Below, piece by piece: positions 1 through 5,493 of a DNA stretch of 6,212 bases. Origin of the DNA: Bacillota bacterium (GTDB lineage Bacteria > Bacillota > Clostridia > Lachnospirales > Lachnospiraceae); NCBI GenBank assembly GCA_023436765.1, contig JAEZHX010000041.1:1-6212 (forward strand), given 5' to 3'. The position numbers and the translations under genes are program-made. The notes beneath the pieces were generated by a model. It worked only from the letters and a program-made list of their open reading frames with translations, ran no database searches and was not told the DNA's origin. Every line of letters starts with the position of its first letter. The first letter of the stretch is position 1.

Positions 1-341
1 AGGTTATGGAGAGGGAAAGGCTGATTGATCGAGCTGTTGTTATCGGGACCAGATGCTTCAAGGAGTTCATCGAATGGAAGGATAAATATAAGGTGATCGG
101 TGATGTACGTGGACTAGGTGCAATGATTGGCATAGAGTTCGTAAAGAATGGACAGACGAAACAGCCCTATACCGAGCTGGTGGAGAAATTGGTTTATGAT
201 TGCGTGCAGAAGGGATTATTAATCGAGAGTGCGGGTACTTTTGGGAATGTAATACGGTTCCTGGCTCCGTTGGTAATTACCGATGAACAGCTGGAGGCCG
301 GCTTCAAGATCCTCGAGGAAGCAATCAAAGAATGCACATAG
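1..341 (+). CDS. gabT: 4-aminobutyrate aminotransferase (GabT-like), C-terminal part
   Basis: This is the 3' end of a class III PLP-dependent aminotransferase. The frame is open at the left edge (first whole codon at position 3) and ends at TAG 339-341, so the N-terminal domain and the PLP lysine lie outside the window. The visible ~112 residues are the C-terminal small domain. They include the family segment GDVRGLGAMIGIEF and then GNVIRFLAPLVITDEQL, whose arginine matches by motif the substrate-carboxylate arginine of E. coli GabT (Arg398). Known for the family: transfer of the amino group of 4-aminobutyrate to 2-oxoglutarate, giving succinic semialdehyde and glutamate in the cytoplasm. The next gene, a 4-hydroxybutyrate dehydrogenase starting 13 nt downstream, uses that product, which supports GABA as substrate. 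A related omega-amino acid (for example 5-aminovalerate) cannot be excluded from the C-terminus alone. The internal ATG at position 6 is not a real start. Confidence 0.85.
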   Translation, partial: VMERERLIDRAVVIGTRCFKEFIEWKDKYKVIGDVRGLGAMIGIEFVKNGQTKQPYTELVEKLVYDCVQKGLLIESAGTFGNVIRFLAPLVITDEQLEAGFKILEEAIKECT

Positions 342-343
342 AA

Positions 344-348
344 AGAGG
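344..348 (+). promoter_or_regulatory. Ribosome binding site that fixes the 4hbD start
   Basis: AGAGG lies 6 nt before the ATG at 355. It selects this start over the in-frame ATG at 283, which is inside the aminotransferase gene and would add 24 residues unlike the family N-terminus. Confidence 0.6.
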
Positions 349-354
349 CCGAAT

Positions 355-1473
355 ATGAAAGAATTCAGAATAGTACCCAGAATTATACAATGCAGCTCCA
401 TGAAGGAATTTCTTAAGGAATTTAAACCGGGGAGCGGGGATCTGGTGTTTACCAGCAGGTCCGTTTATGAAACATATCTGGTCGATCAGACAGAGGGTGC
501 CCGTATTATCTTCAGTAAGGACTATGGGAATGGGGAACCATCGGACGATATGGTAGAGAGTATCTATCACGACATTAAGGACGGTAATTATGAGCGTATT
601 ATAGCAATCGGCGGAGGAACAATATTAGATGTTGCAAAGCTCCTTGCTCTGAAGCAATATACACCGGTACTGGACCTCTTCGAAGGAAGAATGGAAGCCG
701 TACGGAACAAGGTCCTGATTCTGGTTCCTTCTTCCTGTGGTACGGGTAGTGAAGTCACAAACATATCGGTGCTGGAGCTAATCTCCCGACGGACCAAAAT
801 GGGGTTGGCAGCTGAGGCCTTATATGGAGATTATGCGGTATTAATTCCGGAGCTCCTCACCTCGCTTCCGATGAGGTATTTTGCATCCAGTTCCATAGAT
901 GCTCTGGTTCACGCAATGGAAGCCTATACCTCACCGAGAGCCAACTCCTTTACACGGTCCTATTCCATGCAGGCGATCAAGCTGATCCTTACCGGCTTTC
1001 GGAGAATGGAGCTGCACGGGAAGGATGCTCGGTTTCCCTATCTCGGAAACTTTCTGACCGCCTCCACCTATGCCGGAATCGCCTTCGGAAATGCGGGCTG
1101 TGCAGCGGTCCATGCCTTGAGCTATCCTTTGAGCGGCGCTTATCATGTGCCCCACGGAGAAGCAAATTACGCCTTTTTTATTAAGGTATTCAGAACCTAC
1201 CAGAAGCTGAAGCCGGAGGGCAGATTGCTGTCGGAGCTGAATCAGTATCTGGGTAAGCTGCTGGGCTGTTATCCATCCGAGGTATATGATGCCTTGGAGA
1301 AGCTGCTGGAAACCATTCTGCCCTTGAGGGCACTGCATGAATATGGAATGAGGAGAGCTGATATTGATGATTTTACGGAAACAGTCATGTTGAAACAGAC
1401 CAGGCTGATGAAGAACAACTACACTGTTCTTGAATGGGAAACGGTTAAGGGGATATACCAGGAGCTGTTCTAA
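355..1473 (+). CDS. 4hbD: NAD-dependent 4-hydroxybutyrate dehydrogenase (iron-containing ADH family)
   Basis: This 372-residue cytoplasmic group III (iron-dependent) alcohol dehydrogenase reduces succinic semialdehyde to 4-hydroxybutyrate with NADH. Length and sequence agree along the whole protein with my recollection of Clostridium kluyveri 4HbD (about 371 aa). Shared segments include YGxGEPSD near residues 57-63, LDLFEG near 106-111, NAGCAAVHALSYPL near 246-259 and YHVPHGEANY near 263-272. The dinucleotide-binding motif GGGTILDVAK is at 86-95 and PSSCGTGSE at 125-133. The metal ligands expected by comparison with FucO are all present: D182, H186, H253 and H267, with the same 4- and 14-residue spacings. 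The ATG at 355 is chosen for its AGAGG site and the family N-terminus. The gene is 13 nt after gabT, so the two are probably cotranscribed and form a GABA-to-4-hydroxybutyrate unit. The CoA-transferase and 4-hydroxybutyryl-CoA dehydratase needed to reach crotonyl-CoA are not in this window. Confidence 0.9.
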   Translation: MKEFRIVPRIIQCSSMKEFLKEFKPGSGDLVFTSRSVYETYLVDQTEGARIIFSKDYGNGEPSDDMVESIYHDIKDGNYERIIAIGGGTILDVAKLLALKQYTPVLDLFEGRMEAVRNKVLILVPSSCGTGSEVTNISVLELISRRTKMGLAAEALYGDYAVLIPELLTSLPMRYFASSSIDALVHAMEAYTSPRANSFTRSYSMQAIKLILTGFRRMELHGKDARFPYLGNFLTASTYAGIAFGNAGCAAVHALSYPLSGAYHVPHGEANYAFFIKVFRTYQKLKPEGRLLSELNQYLGKLLGCYPSEVYDALEKLLETILPLRALHEYGMRRADIDDFTETVMLKQTRLMKNNYTVLEWETVKGIYQELF

Positions 1474-1506
1474 GTAGTTGATGTTGCAGGAGGCAGAGTA
1501 CTGCTG

Positions 1507-1522
1507 TTGTGCAGATGCACAA
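1507..1522 (+). promoter_or_regulatory. Palindromic candidate operator/activator site
   Basis: TTGTGCAGATGCACAA is a perfect 7+7 inverted repeat with a 2-nt centre. It ends 21 nt before the -35 hexamer at 1544. If transcription starts near 1579, the centre is at about -64.5, a common position for an upstream-bound activator such as a CRP/FNR-family dimer. The cognate protein is unknown. As RNA it could also form a small 6-bp hairpin, but only four U residues follow after a gap, so a terminator role is less likely. Confidence 0.4.
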
Positions 1523-1543
1523 AGAATTTTGGTCATCCAAAGG

Positions 1544-1572
1544 TTGATAATAATACCCTTTATGAATATAAT
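1544..1572 (+). promoter_or_regulatory. Sigma-A-type promoter for the second dehydrogenase
   Basis: TTGATA (1544-1549; 5 of 6 consensus) and TATAAT (1567-1572; 6 of 6) are separated by exactly 17 nt. The expected transcription start is near 1579, which leaves about 91 nt of leader before the ATG at 1670. A strong terminator hairpin sits inside that leader, so either transcription is attenuated or a short RNA is made. Confidence 0.75.
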
Positions 1573-1595
1573 TACAAATATGATAGATCAGAATC

Positions 1596-1644
1596 AAGCA
1601 GCAACGGAGCAGTAAGACAATAACTCCGGCGCTGCTTCTTTTTT
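1596..1644 (+). terminator. Intrinsic terminator / candidate attenuator
   Basis: The arms AAGCAGCAACGGAG (1596-1609) and CTCCGGCGCTGCTT (1624-1637) form 7 bp, a 2x2 internal loop and 5 bp around a 14-nt loop. Six T follow at 1639-1644. It works in the + direction only, since no T-run follows on the other strand. It ends 25 nt before the start codon at 1670. It can stop transcripts from gabT-4hbD, but it also lies downstream of the promoter at 1544-1572, so it may act as a leader attenuator. Confidence 0.85.
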
Positions 1645-1669
1645 ATAAAACACGCAGAGAGGTGCAGAG

Positions 1670-2824
1670 ATGGCATATCAGTTTAAATTACCGGATCTGG
1701 TGATCCTAGGTGAAAGAGCTTTGGAAGCAAGTGAAGGAGTGATAAAGAACCTTGGTAAGAAGGCATTGATTGTTACAGGTAAAATCGTTACCAAAACTGG
1801 TGTAGTGGATATGCTGACAAATTATCTGGAGCAATGGGGAATAGAGGCTGTGGTTTTTAATGATATTCCCGGAGAACCGACAGATCGCATGGTAGAAGCC
1901 GGGGTTAGGGTCTATAAAGAGGCAGATTGTGATTTCATCATAGGCATCGGTGGCGGCAGTCCCCTGGACAGTGCCAAGGCAATTGCTGCCATGTCGGTAT
2001 TGCCGGGTCAAATAACAGATTATCTGGGAATTGACATAACCGGAGAGTTCCCTCCTATGGTTCTGATCCCTACCACGGCAGGTACCGGTTCGGAGGCTAC
2101 GAGGTATACGGTAATAACTGACTCAGTGAAGGATATTAAAATGCTGCTAAAGGGAGATGACCTGCTACCGAAGCTGGCAGTGATCGATCCCGCTTTCACC
2201 GTAACAGCTCCCCCTACGGTAACAGCAGCTACCGGTATGGATGCTTTAACCCATGCAGTGGAAGCCTACACCTCCAGGAAGGGAAATCCTATGACTGAGC
2301 TGTTCGCAATATCCGCCGTGAAACGGATATTTCAGTATCTTCCGAGGGCATATGCGGACGGAGAGGACCTAAAGGCCAGGGAGGAACTGTCAATCGCAGC
2401 CTTTGAAGCGGGTGTCTGTATCAATAATGCTTCGGTAACGCTGGTCCATGGAATGAGTAGACCGATCGGAGCAATCTTCCATGTACCCCATGGTATTTCC
2501 AATGCCATGCTGATTGCTGATTGTCTGGAGTTTGCGATGGATGGCTGTTATGAAAGATTTGCTGCTCTGGCCAGGGAAATTGGTGCGGCTGACAGAAGCA
2601 TGGCCGCTGAGGAAGCAGCCGGAGCCTTTATCAGGGAGCTGAGAGCTCTGTGCAGAAGCATTGCAATCCCAACCTTGCAGGAGTACGGCATATCAAAACC
2701 GGACTTTCTGACTGCAGTGGATATCATGGCTCAGAATGCCATGGCCAGCGGCAGTCCCTCCAATACGATCAAGGAGGTAACGAAGGAGGATTTAGTCGGA
2801 TTGTATTACCGACTGTGGAAATAA
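1670..2824 (+). CDS. Iron-containing alcohol dehydrogenase, substrate unknown
   Basis: This 384-residue group III alcohol dehydrogenase should interconvert an alcohol and an aldehyde or ketone using NAD(P)(H) in the cytoplasm. GGGSPLDSAK at 94-103 is the cofactor-binding motif and PTTAGTGSE is at 134-142. The metal ligands D191, H195, H260 and H274 are intact, with FucO-like spacing. AGAGAGGTG (1656-1664) lies 5 nt before the ATG and supports the start; a GCAGAGA direct repeat flanks that site. Despite sharing the fold with the preceding 4hbD gene it is clearly divergent from it. For example, it has HGMSRPIGAIFHVPHG where 4HbD has HALSYPLSGAYHVPHG, so it is not a recent tandem copy. It has its own promoter and its own terminator, which suggests separate control. 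The neighbourhood allows a role in succinic semialdehyde or fermentation-aldehyde reduction, but lactaldehyde, propanediol or butanol-type substrates are equally possible from sequence. Confidence 0.85.
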   Translation: MAYQFKLPDLVILGERALEASEGVIKNLGKKALIVTGKIVTKTGVVDMLTNYLEQWGIEAVVFNDIPGEPTDRMVEAGVRVYKEADCDFIIGIGGGSPLDSAKAIAAMSVLPGQITDYLGIDITGEFPPMVLIPTTAGTGSEATRYTVITDSVKDIKMLLKGDDLLPKLAVIDPAFTVTAPPTVTAATGMDALTHAVEAYTSRKGNPMTELFAISAVKRIFQYLPRAYADGEDLKAREELSIAAFEAGVCINNASVTLVHGMSRPIGAIFHVPHGISNAMLIADCLEFAMDGCYERFAALAREIGAADRSMAAEEAAGAFIRELRALCRSIAIPTLQEYGISKPDFLTAVDIMAQNAMASGSPSNTIKEVTKEDLVGLYYRLWK

Positions 2825-2829
2825 CTACG

Positions 2830-2862
2830 ATGGCGTAAGGCATAGCTTTACGCCGTTTTTTT
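2830..2862 (+). terminator. Intrinsic terminator after the second dehydrogenase
   Basis: GGCGTAAGGC (2832-2841) pairs with GCTTTACGCC (2845-2854), giving a 10-bp stem with one G-U pair and a 3-nt loop. Seven T follow at 2856-2862. It begins 5 nt after the stop codon and separates the dehydrogenase from the transporter operon. Confidence 0.9.
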
Positions 2863-2890
2863 GAGGGGAAACAGTCCTTAAGGAATCAAG

Positions 2891-2899
2891 TGGTATGAT
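2891..2899 (+). promoter_or_regulatory. Possible extended -10 promoter of the ABC operon
   Basis: TGGTATGAT fits an extended -10 element (TGN followed by TATGAT, 5 of 6). A start near 2906 would give a leader of about 16 nt. No good -35 is visible at the expected distance; that region instead overlaps the 10-bp palindrome TCCTTAAGGA at 2875-2884, which could be an operator. A promoter is expected here because a strong terminator lies just upstream, but this exact placement is tentative. Confidence 0.35.
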
Positions 2900-2921
2900 G
2901 CGGAGGAATAGGAGGTAAGCG

Positions 2922-3746
2922 ATGGAAGCTTTAGGCAGTTACAGGTATGAAGTTATTCATAAAGAGGAGAAGCCACAGGAGACAGAGATACTGATTGAGA
3001 ATTTGAGCGTACGGTTTCCGGATAAGGAGGGTGGCGATCCGGTTACAGCTTTACAGAATATCAATCTTGAGATCAGACAGGGAGAATTTATCTCATTGCT
3101 TGGACCCTCCGGCTGTGGGAAAACAACTCTGTTGAGAACGGTGGCTGATCTGCAGCAGCCCACCTCCGGTAAGATCACAGTCAGAGGGCAGTCCCCCAGG
3201 GAGATCAGACTTCAGAAGAAGTATGGAATCGTATTCCAGAATCCTGTGCTTTATGAGTGGAGGACAGTGAGAAGGAATGTATGCATGCCCATGGAATTGA
3301 TGGGTATACCGAAGAAGGACAGGACCGCGAGAGTGACCAAAATGCTGGAGCTGGTGGGACTCATGGAGTTTGGGCGGAAATATCCGCACGAGCTGAGCGG
3401 AGGAATGCAGCAGAGAGTCGGTATTGCGAGGGCTCTGGCAATCAAGCCCGAAATACTGCTGATGGATGAGCCGTTCTCCGCACTGGATGAATTCACAAAG
3501 GAAAAGCTGCATGAGGATCTCTTAAGAATTTGGAAGAAGACGAATAAAACCATTTTGTTTGTTACTCATAACATTCAGGAAGCGGTCTTTCTGTCGGACC
3601 GGGTGGTTGTGTTATCCCCTCATCCGGGAAGGGTGACGGCAGTGATAGATATTAAGCTGGCGAGACCTCGGAGCCTGGAGCTTAAGAATTCACCGGAGTT
3701 TAATGACCTGGTTGCCAAGGTGAGGAGAAGCTTTGAAGGAATATAA
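2922..3746 (+). CDS. ABC transporter ATPase, NitT/TauT (SsuB/TauB/ThiZ-like) family
   Basis: This 274-residue cytoplasmic ATPase powers import through the two permeases encoded next. In order it shows Walker A GPSGCGKT (61-68), the Q-loop glutamine Q106 in VFQNP, the signature LSGGMQQ (158-164), Walker B ILLMDEP (178-184), the D-loop SALDE and the switch histidine H216 in VTHNIQEA. All catalytic elements are intact. The LSPHPGRV segment after the H-loop and the overall length are typical of the nitrate/sulfonate/taurine/thiamine-precursor importers. About 22 hydrophilic residues precede the first strand (ILIENLSV). The ATG is supported by AGGAGGT (2910-2916) 5 nt upstream. It is the first gene of the operon after the terminator at 2830-2862. 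The ATPase sequence does not define the substrate. Confidence 0.93.
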   Translation: MEALGSYRYEVIHKEEKPQETEILIENLSVRFPDKEGGDPVTALQNINLEIRQGEFISLLGPSGCGKTTLLRTVADLQQPTSGKITVRGQSPREIRLQKKYGIVFQNPVLYEWRTVRRNVCMPMELMGIPKKDRTARVTKMLELVGLMEFGRKYPHELSGGMQQRVGIARALAIKPEILLMDEPFSALDEFTKEKLHEDLLRIWKKTNKTILFVTHNIQEAVFLSDRVVVLSPHPGRVTAVIDIKLARPRSLELKNSPEFNDLVAKVRRSFEGI

Positions 3747-3800
3747 TGCAATGAATGCTTTGCGCAATTTATTAGTTTCTAAAGCGATGAAAAAAGAAGG

Positions 3801-3810
3801 AAAGGGGGGG
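3801..3810 (+). promoter_or_regulatory. Unusual G-run ribosome binding site
   Basis: AAAGGGGGGG lies 5 nt before the permease ATG at 3816. The seven consecutive G (3804-3810) replace a standard AGGAGG. They could pair with anti-Shine-Dalgarno pyrimidines in several registers, and the run is a plausible slippage or sequencing-error site. Confidence 0.5.
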
Positions 3811-3815
3811 ACGGT

Positions 3816-4634
3816 ATGAAAACATTCAAGGGCATTATTGCATCAAAAAAACTGGTCACTGCCGTATGGCTTATAGGCTTGTTTACCCTATGGGAAATCG
3901 GGGCAATGATCATCGAGCGGACCAAGCGGACCTCAGAAAATGTTCTCCCGCACCTGGGGCAGATTCTAGAGTCGGTTTTCAGTCAGAAGATGGTAAGCAG
4001 CGGTAAGACGGCTCTCCAGATCGTGCTTAGCAATGCAGGTATCACCTTATGGCGTGCTGCTATCGGCTTCCTGATAGGGATTATCATCGGTTTTGCTCTG
4101 GCATTACTTATGAATCTGTTCGCCGGTGTTGAGAAAACTGTTTTTCCTTATTTGATGCTGATACAGATGATACCGATTCTGGGCATGGCTCCAATTGTTC
4201 TGGCAGTGACGAAGGACATCGATAAGAGCCGCATTGTCATTGCAGCCATATTGACCTTCTATCCGGTGGCTACAAATACACTGGCAGGCTTTAAAGCGGT
4301 AGAGAAGGAGAAGCATGAGCTGATGTATTCCATTGCAGCCAGTAAATATCAGATATACCGGAAGCTATTAATTCCCTCCTGTAAGCCATATCTGTTTACA
4401 GGGTTGAAGATTTCGGCACCTATGGCAATAACAGCTTCCATTCTGGTGGATACCCTGCAGGGTGGAGGTGGCCTGGGTTGTATGCTATCCCAGTCCTTAA
4501 AGCATGCCATGTCCATCTATGTATTCTGGCAAATCGTATTCTTCAGTGCGGCCATCGGTATCTTAAGCTTTTACCTCATGTCCGTCATTGAGAAACTAAC
4601 TTCACCCTATAAACGGAGAAAGGGTAAGCGGTGA
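3816..4634 (+). CDS. ABC transporter permease 1 (BPD_transp_1, NitT/TauT family)
   Basis: This 272-residue inner-membrane permease is predicted by eye to have about six hydrophobic segments, near residues 13-32, 79-102, 110-131, 138-156, 196-212 and 234-258, with a basic C-terminus (KRRKGKR). The cytoplasmic EAA-type coupling loop, which contacts the ATPase, spans about 168-201 and includes SIAASKYQIYRKLLIPS. The usual EAA glycine is serine (S176) here. The ATG at 3816 is the only in-frame ATG after the TAA at 3780-3782. The gap to the ATPase gene is 69 nt. The stop overlaps the GTG start of the second permease (GTGA, 4631-4634), so the two are likely translated together and assemble as a heterodimer. 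The family is typical of importers for sulfonates, nitrate, pyrimidines and riboflavin; the substrate here is not known. Confidence 0.9.
   Translation: MKTFKGIIASKKLVTAVWLIGLFTLWEIGAMIIERTKRTSENVLPHLGQILESVFSQKMVSSGKTALQIVLSNAGITLWRAAIGFLIGIIIGFALALLMNLFAGVEKTVFPYLMLIQMIPILGMAPIVLAVTKDIDKSRIVIAAILTFYPVATNTLAGFKAVEKEKHELMYSIAASKYQIYRKLLIPSCKPYLFTGLKISAPMAITASILVDTLQGGGGLGCMLSQSLKHAMSIYVFWQIVFFSAAIGILSFYLMSVIEKLTSPYKRRKGKR
4619..4625 (+). promoter_or_regulatory. Ribosome binding site supporting the GTG start
   Basis: AAAGGGT ends 5 nt before the GTG at 4631 and lies inside the end of permease 1. It favours GTG 4631 over ATG 4640 and fits coupled translation through the GTGA overlap. Confidence 0.5.
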
Positions 4635-5449
4635 TAAAGATGGTAGCTAAGAAAAGAAGAAGAACTAAAAAACAGACAATTACCACCATTCTTTATCCGG
4701 TAGCCTTCGCCCTCATATTTGTAGTTCTCTGGCAGACACAGATCTTACATAAGATCATTGGTGCGGATACCTTTACTTTGCCCCTACCCGGTCGTATCCT
4801 AAGCATCATTCATGATAACTGGGCTGTTATTCTTACAAATGTAAAAGCTACGGTATTCGTGGCGATCGGTGGTTTGGTTCTGGGATCCGTATTCGGAATC
4901 GTACTGGCTGTTATCGCAACGCTTTTACCGAAATGGGGGTCAGGTGGCTTGACCATCGCCTCAGCCTTCAATGCCATACCGATCATTGCAATTGCACCAA
5001 TACTAAATAACCTGACGAAGGATTTCAGTAAGAATCCGAATACCCGGAGTATGCTCGCCAAGATGCTCGTGGTCATGATCACCTGTACCGTTGCGATGAG
5101 CATCAATGCATACCGTGGCTTTACAGAGCTGAAGCCCTATTCCATGGACCTGATGAAATCCTATGCGGCCGGTAAGTTCACGATATTCTATAAGCTGCGG
5201 GTTCCAAACTTCATACCGTATCTGTTCACTGCATTAAGGGTTAGTGTACCCGGCTGCGTGATCAGTGCCCTGGTCAGTGAGTATTTCGCAGAATATATCA
5301 TAGGGGTAGGAAGGCAAATCAGGGAAAATATCGTTCTGGCGCAATATGCCACTGCCTGGGCTTATATCACCGTAGCCTGTCTCATCGGCATCATCCTGTA
5401 TGTTATTTTATTGATTACAGAAGGTATCCTGTTGAAGGGCCGCCGTTAA
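4631..5449 (+). CDS. ABC transporter permease 2 (BPD_transp_1, NitT/TauT family)
   Basis: This is a second inner-membrane permease of 272 residues, with a strongly basic N-terminus (KKRRRTKK), hydrophobic segments near 17-36, 72-98, 107-127, 143-160, 201-221 and 243-266, and an EAA-type loop near 173-205 that keeps the glycine (AAGKFTIFYKL). It differs clearly from permease 1, so the pair is an old divergence. The start is GTG at 4631, overlapping the permease 1 stop as GTGA, with AAAGGGT (4619-4625) at suitable distance. An ATG at 4640 is an alternative that would drop three residues but lies 15 nt from that site. Presence of two different permeases suggests an asymmetric channel built on a homodimer of the single ATPase. 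A hairpin covers its stop codon. Confidence 0.9.
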   Translation: MIKMVAKKRRRTKKQTITTILYPVAFALIFVVLWQTQILHKIIGADTFTLPLPGRILSIIHDNWAVILTNVKATVFVAIGGLVLGSVFGIVLAVIATLLPKWGSGGLTIASAFNAIPIIAIAPILNNLTKDFSKNPNTRSMLAKMLVVMITCTVAMSINAYRGFTELKPYSMDLMKSYAAGKFTIFYKLRVPNFIPYLFTALRVSVPGCVISALVSEYFAEYIIGVGRQIRENIVLAQYATAWAYITVACLIGIILYVILLITEGILLKGRR

Positions 5450-5461
5450 TGGAGGCCTTCA
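5433..5461 (+). other. mRNA hairpin spanning the permease 2 stop
   Basis: TGAAGGGCC (5433-5441) pairs with GGCCTTCA (5454-5461), giving 8 bp with one bulged G around a 12-nt loop that contains the TAA stop. No T-run follows, so it is not an intrinsic terminator. Its place between the permease genes and the binding-protein gene suggests a processing or stability element that raises binding-protein expression. That role is inference. Confidence 0.5.
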
Positions 5462-5493
5462 CTAAATATAAAACAAGGAAAGAGGAGGAATTT

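Noticed and set aside
283..354. Upstream in-frame ATG that would lengthen 4hbD by 24 residues
   Set aside because: It overlaps the aminotransferase gene, lacks a suitable ribosome binding site and adds an N-terminus foreign to the family; ATG 355 fits better.
931..1536. Long minus-strand open frame (201 codons) across 4hbD
   Set aside because: It is opposite a confidently assigned gene, has no recognisable domain and begins in the intergenic region without a convincing start signal.
1474..1623. The 4hbD frame stays open for 49 codons past its stop, and an AGGAGG at 1488-1493 could serve a small ORF with a CTG or TTG start
   Set aside because: There is no ATG at proper spacing, the peptide is not recognisable, and the region contains the promoter and terminator. 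The 4hbD protein already ends where the family ends.
2863..2921. Riboswitch (TPP or FMN) ahead of the ABC operon, suggested by the ThiY/RibY-like binding protein
   Set aside because: The interval is only 59 nt and shows none of the conserved elements; it is too short for either aptamer.
3093..3512. Minus-strand open frame (139 codons) across the ATPase gene
   Set aside because: It is a shadow of a gene with all ABC ATPase motifs intact, and its composition shows no domain.
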